From: Posidonia oceanica
Taxonomy: Eukaryota > Streptophyta > Magnoliopsida > Alismatales > Posidoniaceae
Direction of reading: 5' to 3'
DNA: 64,000 nt
NCBI GenBank assembly: GCA_037176725.1
Contig: JAZBRS010000026.1
Span: forward strand, 106,375,501-106,439,500
This document shows positions 53,738 through 63,752 of the stretch, in pieces (position 1 is the stretch's first letter; each line of letters starts with the position of its first letter). Below the pieces are notes generated by a model. The model had not been told where the DNA came from. It saw nothing but the letters and a program-made list of their open reading frames with translations, and did no database searches. The position numbers were made by a program, and so were the translations under genes.

Positions 53738-56215
53738 ATAGAATGGAATATAGGCATGCCTTCCATTAACAGGTCCAACAGTAAAGCCTGTATATCCTAC
53801 CATAGCACCATGAATGGCATTGTGAGCTAGCAGCGTGCAGTACACATTGTCAGATGCGTTACTTGGAATCGCACGAATCATGTAAGTTGGATCTATAAAA
53901 TAATTGCTTCAAATTGTTAGATAAAGAACAATCAAGGTATCCACTATTTAAGCACAGAAAACTGCCAATTATGAAGAATATAGATGATGTACCTATATAT
54001 TTTAAGGTTATCACCATCTTCTGTACTTCACTGAAATGGTCCTACAGATCAATGACAAAAAGTTATTTATCATTTTTTCTTAACAATGAACTTTAAATAA
54101 AGATAGGCCAAACAGAGAAGAACTTGAACATAGGAACTATTCTACAACAACCATACGATAATCTTATCCTTCTTCGAATATATATTCGATACTTTGTGCA
54201 CGTGAAGAAACATATTATAGAAGGGAATAGAAAACATAAGGAGTGCTTTCTCGGATCTTGGTACGTAATAAGAATGGTAAGCACAACAATGTTGAGTCCT
54301 GTAAGAACTAAGAAGACGAACACATACAACATTTGTATTGGTGTACCCACATACTAATGTAGGGAAATGTTGAAAAAGACATCTACCTTTATCTTCTGAG
54401 ACAGCCACATCCCAACATCAAGAAGAAGTTTGTTTCCAGAAGGATCCTGCATTTCCATAGATCGCATACTTTCAGCCATGAGATCACCCTCGGCCATAAC
54501 AAGGACCATGTGACCATTCTCTTTGAGCTGCTTTTCAATGTATTCCAAGAGCCCTCCTTTCCCATCTAGATAGAAGGGTGACTCTGGAATTAAACAACAA
54601 TCCTGAACAAACAATAATCTTTTAGTGTGAAACCAGTGATTCTAATTCAAACATAAGATGAAGGTTTTAAAGATAAATGGTGATTTGGACTAATTAAATC
54701 TCCAAAAACAATTAGACATAAATACATAGTACTTACCACATCTCTGCTGGCAAGAGTTGCATACATTGCAATAAAGCCTGCACCAAAATAATTTTCATAT
54801 AAGAGTCAGAATACCAATAGAAGACCAAAGCATAGCATATCACAAGGAGTCCAACTTTATCATGTCTTTTCTAGTGCACCTTTTATTTATTTTTCTGTCA
54901 AGGGTGCAACAAATTTATTTTTCTGTCAAGGGTGCAACCAATTTTCAGGGCAACGAGGCACTTTATCTAAGTCAGTTATGGTTGTAGCATGGTATCTTGT
55001 AGTTGAAATTGAAATTTTTATTATACATGGTGCTTAATTGCAACTATTGTAAAAAAAAAATGGTTTATCAACTCTGGGCTCGTCTATTATCAATGATGAA
55101 AAGCAATTCAATGGTATTTGTGAGTATGATTTAATTAGATTGCCATTTTCTCCTACTAATATTACATTCCGATATTGATCATATCTCCAATAAATACCAT
55201 ATTCTTGTTGCATACCAAATTTGTTTGCCATTCATTTGAATAGAAAACAATATCAGTCTATCATCTTCAACTTCTTTTATGCTAATAATAAAGACAATAT
55301 ACAACAAATGGAACAACATTTTTAAGTGCTAAATCTAACACTTAGTAATGAAACAATATATCAAATATGCAACAAAAAAGAAAATGTGAATACGTGATAA
55401 CAACCACATGAAAGTTATTATTAATTTTATGGAAATGGTATATCAAGAAAGAAGCTCACCCACTCCAACGCCGTTTTCACCACTCTCAGCTTCAACATGT
55501 GCTGCGTTAATAGCTCTTTCAGCTTCTTCCACTGCAGAATCAAAGCCAAAGGACTTATCTATGACCTGATACAATGAGATTTCCAAGCAAATAAGAAGCA
55601 ATTGAAAAACTAATAATTGGAGAAACTGATTAAAACAAGGCCCAGTTCTCAAGAAAATGCCGCAATATCATTGTTTATGGTCTTCGGTATTCCAACTACT
55701 GACACCTTCAAGCCATGCCTCCGAATTTCCTGCATAATAGAGCTCCAACAACTTCAGAAAATTTATTGTTGGATTCAAGTATGCCGCATTTATGATCCTT
55801 AAATCACTTATTCCTCCATTTCGATCTTCTAGAATTTTAATGTAAAGCTAAGTTACATACAAACATCTTTCTTCCAAACCTACCTCAAAAATTATGGATG
55901 CACCTTTCTGGGTGCCATCTCCTCCAATTATGTAGACATGAAATAAAATGCCAGCCAAAGATCCAAGTCCATTAAAGTAATGACAAGAAAGACATTCCTG
56001 CTTCTCCAACTCATCTAGACTAGAGAATAGAGATGGTTATCAACTTTGGTGATTACTTGGTTAATTCCTCGATCTTGGATGTTGTCGACAATCTTTGTAG
56101 TCTCATGGCCACCCCTTGATGTGCCAAGGATGGTTCCCCCTCGCTTGTGGATATCATCGGCATATTTTCGAGTCAAATCTATAGTATTGCGTGCATAGAA
56201 GCCTCTGTAATCTCC
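53738..56215 (-). pseudogene. PFK: ATP-dependent 6-phosphofructokinase exons (PFK), decayed
   Basis: The intact enzyme phosphorylates fructose 6-phosphate in glycolysis. Eight exons match plant PFK in order: 56215-56057 ([10 protein letters not shown] ... DRGINQ), 55937-55884 (VYIIGGDGTQKG), 55729-55661 (EIRRHG ... PKTINNDIA), 55565-55460 ([18 protein letters not shown]), 54777-54737 (GFIAMYATLASRDV), 54602-54387 ([12 protein letters not shown] ...), 54041-53993 (DHFSEVQKMVITLKYI) and 53892-53738 ([15 protein letters not shown] ... YIPFY). GGDGT marks the ATP type. Phases agree across joins. Defects: the catalytic Asp of PKTIDND is Asn (55673-55675), the acceptor before 55937 reads AT, the donor after 55661 reads GC, the short MGRYSG exon is absent between 55460 and 54777, and AEGAGQ lacks AGQ. 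N-terminal and last exons are not found in the window. Confidence 0.9.
54785..55455. other. Enlarged PFK intron without recognisable exon
   Basis: AT-rich sequence between two PFK exons, where the small exon with KLMGRYS should be. I read both strands and see no match. A minus-strand frame at 55231-55034 (65 codons) is open but unrecognised. A short direct repeat, atttttctgtcaagggtgcaac, occurs twice near 54890-54940. Confidence 0.6.
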
Positions 56216-57600
56216 CTGCATACTCAGATCTATTAACCCTAAGAGGCTCATAAGAGGAAAAATACATGACATTCAATAGTCATGTGAGAATGTCATGCAT
56301 AACAATGCAAGTTTGCATCATTGTCATTACAAAGAAATATTGGATACACAAAGAAGACTAATTGCTAATGGTACCAATTTTATAGGATGGCCAACTTAAT
56401 TACCAACCCTGGGATTATGGTTTATCTTTTGAAGCCTGTACTATCAACAATTGAATGTTCTATCAAAGGCAAGGTTCAGTCAACATATCCATGATGAACT
56501 CTGCTAGTACATTAAACACTTCGTCTTTGACCTAAAAGCATATAAGAAGTTAGATTCGACTATGATAGAGAAAAAATGATTGACCAATATAATAAGATGT
56601 CAAATATTGAATCCGTAATAAGAAACATCATAGGTCAAATCGACCTGGCTACTAAACCAAGCAGAATAGCCATAATACAGTAGACTTGAAATTTATTAGA
56701 CAAGGAAAGGGCAATTCTTTTGAGAGACGCAAAAAGCTTTCGTATAAGTTTATTCTTTCTTCAAAGTAAGTGGTGTTTGATAAAGAAAACCAATCGACTA
56801 CCAAGAATTTATGTGGTAAAAAACATATTGTGCATACCACAAAAGCCAGATTTTGTAACTTTACAAGAAAAGCCACTTCTAGAAAACAAATGTCATCTAC
56901 CATTTGGCTTGCCACAGGTTACATTGTTCAAACTTGATGGTTCTATGATAATAATTGATTGATTAGGTTTTCTACTATTGTAATCATTTACCAAAGTGAC
57001 CTAAATTAAATTGCATGATTTGTGTTTCCTTTTCTTTTGGAGCTCAAAGTGGAATTCCACCAAATACAATTTTTTTAAGAATAATACTATCAAATACTGA
57101 CGAGTAGCATTAACAGCTCAAAGAGCAACTTAACTGGTTTTCTCAACAAAAGATATGAGCATCATCCTGCACAAGACAAAATAACAACATATAAATCAAT
57201 AAATTCATTAGCATCTACAAATGTGTGTTATATACAAGTCAATAGCCACTTTGTATTTCTATAAATTGCTAGTGCCTTTATTTATAATTGAGTGAAAGTG
57301 CTAAATTAAACACAAGCAGGCAGGATTATACCTGTTGAAATCTTTGATGTGTACTAAGGTAATAGAAAATGTGTGGCTCGAATCATTGATGTTGTACTAA
57401 GTGAAAAGTTAATGTGATTAATGTACTTCATACAGATATTCTCAAGAAGAAGAAATGAGGCACAATTTGCTGGAAAAATAGGACAAAATGAACCTGTGTT
57501 AGCATGGACCAAAGATTAATGACATTTCTATGCAGCATAACGGCATAGAAAAAGAGACAAAGTGGCATCACCTTTAAAATGTCATTTTTTGTTTGTAAGC
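56216..57600. other. AT-rich region upstream of PFK exons
   Basis: I find none of the expected upstream PFK exons (those with TCGGLCPGLN) here on the minus strand. Short open frames at 56652-56962 on both strands have no recognisable similarity. It may be intron, intergenic sequence or the interior of a transposon whose right end is at 58315. Confidence 0.5.
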
Positions 57601-57609
57601 AGTAGTAGT

Positions 57610-58140
57610 GCACAAACGATCGTCATCCCGCGGAGGTGTTCGTCAGGGATGCCGAAGACGATCCCGATCTCGCCGGGCTTGACCTCAACGAGGACGTCGG
57701 AAGCTCAAATTCACCCTTAATCGGATATTGTTCTTCTCGCGAAAGAACATCGATTCCGCTCTACTCGTGGAGGGTCGAGATTTGGGGAGGAGTTGGGGAA
57801 CAAGGAACCGGATTGAGGAGGAGACGCTCACCTGGAACACCATCGAAGGAGCAGAGGAGTCTTCTAGGGCAAAGAGGATTGGGATTTGAAGAAGAAGAAT
57901 AAGAAGAAGAAGGAGGAGAAGAAGAAGAAGAAGAAAGGAGAAAGGGTTTCGGTGGTGGATTTGAAGGAAGGGGAGGAAGAAGAAGGGAGGTAGGGTTTAG
58001 GTGGTGTTTTTGGAGGAAAGGGAGGAAGAAGAAGAGAGGAGGGTTTGGTTTCGTCGGTTTGGGAGTAGGTTGAGGGATTCGGGGAGGAGTGGGAAAGTAA
58101 TAGAAGAAAAAAAGGACAAAGGCCTCGTGCGAGAACAATT
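57610..58140. other. GC-rich then purine-rich segment, possibly captured exon-like sequence
   Basis: 57626-57720 is GC-rich and open on both strands (plus: VFVRDAEDDPDLAGLDLNED; minus: VKPGEIGIVFGIPDEHLRG). It contrasts with AT-rich neighbours and looks exon-like, but I do not recognise a protein. 57890-58060 is almost pure purine (gaagaagaagaag) and gives meaningless Glu/Arg or Ser/Pro frames. It lies just inside a CACTA-type terminus. Confidence 0.45.
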
Positions 58141-58315
58141 TTCTCAGTTTAGCGAGGACTTAGCGAGGATATGTCCTCATTAAGTCCTTGTTATAATCTT
58201 GCGAGGAAATATCCTCGTTGTTTCCTCATTATTTTTCCTCGCTAAATATTGCGAGGACTTTTCCTCGCAATTTTCTCGCAAGATGTTCTCGCAAAATGTA
58301 GAATTTCTAGTAGTG
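58140..58315. mobile_element. CACTA (En/Spm-type) transposon terminus
   Basis: The plus strand ends ...GAATTTCTAGTAGTG at 58315, the reverse complement of CACTACTAGAAATTC, a classic plant CACTA terminal inverted repeat. The 160 bp inside it are packed with short subterminal motifs in both orientations (gcgagga / tcctcgc, about ten), as expected for transposase-binding sites. The opposite end is not evident in the window. The element therefore extends left; how far is unclear. Confidence 0.72.
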
Positions 58316-58626
58316 CCCCTTTTCCATTATCCCCAAATAGGATAAACCACCCCTCATCCCTGAACCTATTCCTAGCAACTTGCATGCCATTAGAAAGCCA
58401 ACTATCATAAAAAAGGAAACGGTGGATGAAGGACACCCTGCTACTATCTCCAGCTATCCTCTAAAAGGAAAGCTTCCATCTCTAAATTGTTGTTACTTGG
58501 GTTTGATGACCAAAGAAAGAGAGCTGGAGGTGCAACACCTCTCGTTGGGTGTATTATCAATGAAGAACATAAATCTGCAACTTCCACCTGTGTGGCAAGC
58601 CTGAAGGTGGTGCCACACGGGTCGAA

Positions 58627-59205
58627 ATGAGTTTGCTAGCGTGGAACTACAGAGGGGCTAGGAGTGACCCCTTTGTATGCAACATCAAATCACTCCTGGC
58701 TACTAATAAACCTGATATTTTCTTCGTATCAAAATCTCGTTGTTCTTTAGAAGATTCGAATTGGATCATTCCTAATTTCCATTATGCTAACTATTTTACT
58801 GTCCCTTTCGAAGACTACGCAGGGGGACTTTGGTTAATGTGGAACAACTCCTGCAACATTCAAGTCATTCACTCGGAGCCCAATCTTATCATTGCCTTAG
58901 TGTGGGGTTTTTCTTCCGTCAGTTGGAAGCTTTGTTATGTTTATGAACCACCTAGGAAGTAACATCATGCTTAGTTGTGGAAGAGGCTCCCGAACCTTTC
59001 CTCTTCCTTCTCTTCTCCGTTGTGCTGCCTTGGTGATTTCACTTGCAATCGTCATCTGGGTGAAAAGAAAGGTGGATGACCTGTGATTGTCTTCGATACC
59101 TCTGCTTTCAACCAATTCATTACTTTGGTGGGTCTTATAGACATTGGATACTACAGTCCTCCATTCACTTGTTCGAACCAGCGTATAACTTGATGATGGA
59201 AACTT
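58627..59205 (+). pseudogene. LINE apurinic-type endonuclease domain, broken
   Basis: It opens MSLLAWNYRGARSD ... KPDIFFVSKSRC, the N-terminal signature of plant LINE endonucleases, which nick target DNA. A TAA at 58960-58962 ends the first frame. The domain resumes in other frames with LCCLGDFT (near 59020) and LVGLIDIGYYSPPFTCSNQ (near 59125-59180), matching the GDFN and PFTWSN motifs. The GDFN Asn is changed to Thr. Confidence 0.83.
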
Positions 59206-59222
59206 TAGTAGGGACACACTTT

Positions 59223-59241
59223 TTAAATTCCAAGCAATGTG
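59223..59241. repeat. 19-bp target-site duplication of the SINE, left copy
   Basis: TTAAATTCCAAGCAATGTG, identical to 59387-59405. Confidence 0.92.
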
Positions 59242-59386
59242 ATTTTTTTGTAATCGATAGCCTCTTGGTATGGAGACTATTTCCCCCCTCATTTCTCCCG
59301 AGTTCGAACTCATTTTCTCCCGAGTTCGAACTCGGGAGGGGGAGGCACGTACCGCCTCCCCTGGCCACCTGCGCTAGAGCAGGTGG
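59242..59386 (-). mobile_element. tRNA-derived SINE inserted in the LINE
   Basis: This 145-bp insert is flanked by a perfect 19-bp direct repeat. On the minus strand it starts CCACCTGCTCTAGCGCAGGTGG, with a polymerase III A box-like TAGCGCAGGTGG. After about 40 bp comes a B box-like GAGTTCGAACTC, and the insert ends in ACAAAAAAAT. The B-box segment (GAGTTCGAACTCGGGAGAAA) is duplicated in tandem. The tRNA-like head, A-rich tail and long target duplications together define a SINE. Confidence 0.88.
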
Positions 59387-59405
59387 TTAAATTCCAAGCA
59401 ATGTG
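59387..59405. repeat. 19-bp target-site duplication of the SINE, right copy
   Basis: TTAAATTCCAAGCAATGTG, identical to 59223-59241. Confidence 0.92.
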
Positions 59406-60063
59406 GTTGACCTTGTCGAATTTCCAAACGTGCATCTCCGCTCACTAGAGCAGTAACACTTGAGCATATTGGTCAGAAGCTCTACTCATTTCAAAAACCT
59501 CTCAAGCGTTGGCATCGAAAGGAGTTTGGTAATTTGAAGGAGGCGATCAACAAGCCCTGATCGTGTATTAGCAGGATGCAAAATCTCCCTCCTTCTTATT
59601 ATAACATTGGACGTAATTGTCTCCTCCAAGAAATGCTTCAATTCTAACTCAAAGTGAAGGAAATCCATTGGTGGAAATGATCGTGAGTGAAATGGCTTGA
59701 CAAAGTGATTGAAACACGAGCTTCTTCCATCTATCTACCATGGACAAAAATAAGAAGAATCAGATCTCATATATCATGGATCAATTTGGTAACACCTGTA
59801 TCGCTCCTAGAGAAATTTCTAATGTATTCATAACTTATTTTCAAAATATCTTCACTTCTAAGAGTCCTATGGAACTTATCTCATCTATAGATCGTAACTG
59901 ACAACGTTTGATGTGGGAGGACAACTCAGATTTATCACAGAGCCCTACTGAAGAGGAAATCTTCAAGAACCTTAAGGGTATGCAAGTCATAAAGCGCCCT
60001 GGCCTAGACAGCTACCCAGTGGGCTTCTACTGAGCCACTTGGAGCACGGTAGGCAGTGATGTT

Positions 60064-60957
60064 ATGAAGACTATACATGATTTCTTCACTACGCGGTGCC
60101 TCCCTCCCAATATGAACCACACATACATATGTCTTATTACTAAAAAGCCCTATTGTGAAACCCCCATGGACTTCCAACCTATAAGCTTGACCAACGTTGT
60201 CTATGAACTTATTGCCAAGGTCCTGGCCAACAGACTCAAAGCCAAGCTTCATACCTTCATATCTCCCTTCCAAGGTGCTTTTTTGGCTAGCCGACAAATC
60301 TGTAACAACATTGTCATTGCTCAAGAATTAACTAACTGCATCAAAAGGTGCAATAGACATAAGAAATTCTTTGCACTTAAATTGGATCTTTCCAAAGCAT
60401 TTGATCGCTTGGAGTGGACCTTCATTAAGAAGGCTTTGATGGCCATGGGTATCGAAGATGAAGTGTGGAAACTTTATCATGAATGCATATCAACTCCCAC
60501 ATTCTTCGTACTGATCAATGGACATCTAGAAGGTTACTTCCACAGTTTGAGAGGAATTAGACAGAGTTGCCCCCTATCCTCATATATATTTATTGTAGCC
60601 ATGGAGATTCTCTTGCACTTGCTTACTTAAGCACAAAGACAAAGTATTATTTTTGGAGTTAAAATCTCTCCTTAGGCACCAATCATATCTCACCTATTGT
60701 TTGCAAATGATACTTTGCTTTTTGGTGAGGCCACACTCAGGGAAGTCTCAATGCTCAAAGCTATTTTACAGACTTTCTCTTTGATGTCTGGACTACAATT
60801 TAACTTTAACAAATCGTCTATTTATTTCAGTCCTAATTATCCAAATTCTATTAAACAGGATATTAAGTCTACTTTGGGAGTTAGACACATGGATCCCAAT
60901 GATGTCTATCTTGGTGCTTGCATCAATGGTGGAGCAGCTCAAAGAAATTATCTCTAG
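60064..60957 (+). pseudogene. LINE reverse transcriptase domain, inactive
   Basis: Motifs in order: DFQPISLTNVVYELIAKVLANRLK, GAFLASRQICNNIV, FALKLDLSKAFDRLEW, then RGIRQSCPLSSYIF. A stop at 60628-60630 separates these from LLFANDTLLFGEA (60691-60730). The catalytic FADD/YADD box reads FAND, with the first Asp changed to Asn. The thumb region (LQFNFNKSSIYFS) follows. It would have copied the LINE RNA at the nicked target; the catalytic change argues it cannot. Confidence 0.9.
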
Positions 60958-61188
60958 AACCTTATTTTGAAATCAAAAAAGAAGCTCACTGGTTGGAAGA
61001 CGAAGCATCTTGCTTTTGCAGGATGGACAATGCTCATAAAACATTTGCTAGCTCCTACCAACTATTATGCTATGACTACTTCCATTATTCTTGTTGGAAT
61101 TTGTAAACAACTTGATGCTATTCAACGTAATTTTTGGTGGGGCTTTCAATTCAGAGGGAGACATTGTTTCCTGAAACATTAGCACAAC

Positions 61189-61975
61189 ATGCAATTACCT
61201 CTAGAGGTTGGGGGTCTTAGCATTAAAAATACTCAAGTTATGAATGAAGCTATGTTTGGGAAGTTATGTTGGTGGTTTATAGCGAAACCAAATATACTTT
61301 GGCCCGAATTCTTGCAATCAAATATCTCAAGGGTAATAGCTTTGAACAAGCACAAGCTCCACCGACTGCTTCAACTACTTGGAGGCACATTGTCAAACTT
61401 AAAGACATCACTCTCCCACACTGCAAGTGGGTTGTTGGCAATGGCGCTAGTATTGACATTTGGTCGGATGATTGGATACTGAATCATGATGGACCCCCTA
61501 ATGCTGTGTCCAATCATTGTCCTCAAAGCACTAAGGTGCGTGAGCTCTTCACTACTAATGGCCATTGGGACGTTGCCCTTGTCTCCTCAATCTTTGATCA
61601 ACGCACAACTGATAACATTCTTTACATGCCACCAGTTGTGGGGTCCTTAAAGGAGGACAAGATCATCTGGCCTCACACCAACAAAGGTGACTTCTTGGTT
61701 AGTTCAACTTATTTCTCAAGCGCATATCAAGTCTAAACAGGCTTATCACTTGTGAGGCCAATGCAGTTAGAATTCTTTTGAAGTGGAAAAAGCCTATTCC
61801 TCCTATTCCTAGAGTTAAAACCTTTCTTTGGAAAGTTATTCACAACGCCATTCCCACCAGGCACGCGATATTCAAGCACCACATTATTCTTGAGGAGTAC
61901 TATCCTTTTGGATGCACCTTGATTGAGACCACCAGACATATCTTCATGGAATGTGTCAACGCTACTAAAGTCTAG
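61189..61975 (+). pseudogene. LINE C-terminal region with zf-RVT-like zinc-binding domain
   Basis: It opens with LPLEVGGLSIKNTQVMNEAMFGKLCWW, the usual stretch after plant LINE reverse transcriptase. At 61778-61975 comes KWKKPIPPIPRVKTFLWKVIHNAIPT ... RHIFMEC, the reverse-transcriptase zinc-binding domain. Several frame changes occur between. Confidence 0.82.
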
Positions 61976-62189
61976 AATCTAGCTGATGTCAACATACCCT
62001 CAAGTTTGGACATCGTATCTTGGATGTTATCCTAGATGCATCATTGCGGCAACAATAGCCCCAACAAAGGTAAGCTTATCTCTAATATTATGTGGTCTCT
62101 CTGGCTTAATCGTTGTTCTTATGTTTTTGAAGGTAAACGACTCTCCCCTTGTGTGATCATTGCCCGAGCCCAAGCTCTATCCATCACTG

Positions 62190-62257
62190 GGATTTGGAGT
62201 AGTGAAAGAGCTACAACTATAATGGATTTGGAGTAGTGAAAGAGCTACAACTATAAT
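62190..62257. repeat. 34-bp tandem duplication inside the LINE
   Basis: The unit starting ggatttggagtagtgaaaga occurs twice in direct succession (62190-62223 and 62224-62257). As 34 is not a multiple of three, it shifts the reading frame before the RNase H region. Confidence 0.9.
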
Positions 62258-62269
62258 GGATACTGTCCG

Positions 62270-62605
62270 CTCTGAGCAGCATTGGCTACCTCCCCCTCAT
62301 GGCATTGTCAAGCTAAATTTTGATGCGGGTACCAGCTTGGATGTATCTTCTATCAGTATTATTGTTTGAGACAACGAGGGACATCATCTTTTATATATCC
62401 ACTACCACTTTAAATCTGCCCCTGCATCCTTGCCAAGCTGAAGGCGAAGCTCTCAATCTGGTGATGAAGGTGGCCATCAAGGAGAGTTGGAGATTGGCTA
62501 TTTTCAAAGGGGACTCTCTGGAGCTTATTAGTTATCTACAAGATCCTTCATGTATCGTCCATTGGCGTTCTCTAGGGCCAACAACTTATGTGCTCATACC
62601 TTAGC
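62270..62605 (+). pseudogene. LINE RNase H domain, broken
   Basis: It shows HGIVKLNFDAGTS, with the first catalytic Asp, and AEGEALNLVMKVAIKESW ... IFKGDSLELI, with the second Glu/Asp region, typical of the RNase H tail of many plant L1-type LINEs. Stops interrupt it (62368-62370 and 62441-62443). Confidence 0.8.
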
Positions 62606-62747
62606 CCAACATGCTAAGCCTACTAAGTCATTTATTTAATGTATTGGCCCACTAGGCCCCTCATGTATTGCCTCTTTAATTTAATAACATGTATTAGATA
62701 TCTATGGACTCACCCTATGGATATTCAGTTTCAAAATAATAAAAAAA

Positions 62748-63752
62748 GACAAATCTTTGAGTTTTTTGGAATTGAAATCCAAGATCTGTTATGGAGTTTA
62801 GTATAATGAAGTTTAGGGAAGAAAGAGCACACAATTTTTTAAAATTGGGATTTCAAATCAAGTGCTTTTTCTCAAGGATGATGTCCTATATCTTCGATGC
62901 TTATCTTAGGGTCTGTTTGTTTGCATATTATTATTGCAGGAATATGTGACATGACATGAGTATATTAATTGTTTATTATCAAATGTGAAAAATTCAAAAA
63001 GCTCGTATAAGTAGGATTTTTGGATTATTTGAATTCAGACCCATTGTCACATTATCTGATTATTTGCCAAATAAGTCTTCAATGTCGCGCCAAGTCACTA
63101 AACACATGTGACATTTTCAAGGGAGCAATACATGACCATCCATAGAGGTATAAGAGACTGCTTATTTAAACTACATTGCTTCTTTTTTTTTTTAGAAATA
63201 GTAGTTAGTTGTTGACATTAAGATTTGAATTTTATATAATATTTTATGCTAACATCTTCCTCCAAAAGCTCTTGTGATTATACAAATGGTAGTGGTTGAT
63301 TATGATCGAGCACTGATAATAAAATATTTATGAGCTTAGATTTTTTACCAAACACTCTTCGGTTGGCTTTTTTGGATTTTAAGGACATAAATACCAAAAT
63401 ACTCCTTGTCTGCAAATGAAAATTATGGAATAACCAAATCAAATTTACAATGATAATTTTGACTTCTCTCCTCTTCCAAACTTTGCTCTTCTCACACCAT
63501 CTTCTACTACCCTGCTACCTATGCAGAGAGCTCTCTTTCATTCCCATATCTACCTCCATCTAACTATTATCAACCAAAATCCTAGCACCCATTACCTTCC
63601 TTAAACGACTATGGTGAGTATTGGAATTGTTGTTGGTACGAACTGCTTTCTTCTGCTACCATCACATCCCATTCTTCCTTTCTTGGTTTCTTTTTTGGAA
63701 AATGGTTTGTACACACCAAATCTTACATCAATTCATACACTAATGACATGAC
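62748..63752. other. AT-rich non-coding segment
   Basis: I see no gene in it. A sequence starting agggtctgtttgtttgc (62929) resembles ends of plant hAT or PIF MITEs, but no matching second end was found. A CT-rich stretch at 63450-63600 is followed by ATG at 63611 and GTGAGT at 63614. Confidence 0.6.

Larger units (their letters stand above)
58316..62747 (+). mobile_element. L1-type LINE retrotransposon with C-terminal RNase H, decayed
   Basis: It shows endonuclease, reverse transcriptase, zinc-binding and RNase H regions in order, all on the plus strand, with stops and frameshifts throughout. It ends in a short A run (aataataaaaaaag) at 62741-62747. The left boundary is uncertain: coding resemblance starts at 58627, and 58316-58620 may be the end of the first ORF. 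A SINE is inserted at 59242-59386. Confidence 0.85.

Noticed and set aside
55034..55231. 65-codon minus-strand frame in a PFK intron
   Set aside because: It has no recognisable similarity, does not supply the missing PFK motif, and is in AT-rich intron sequence.
57761..58138. 125-codon Ser/Pro-rich minus-strand frame
   Set aside because: It comes from a purine-rich (gaagaa) tract. Low complexity and no domain.
62929..63370. Possible MITE starting gggtctgtttgtttgc
   Set aside because: I found no matching inverted end and no target duplication. accaaacac near 63348 is too weak a partner.
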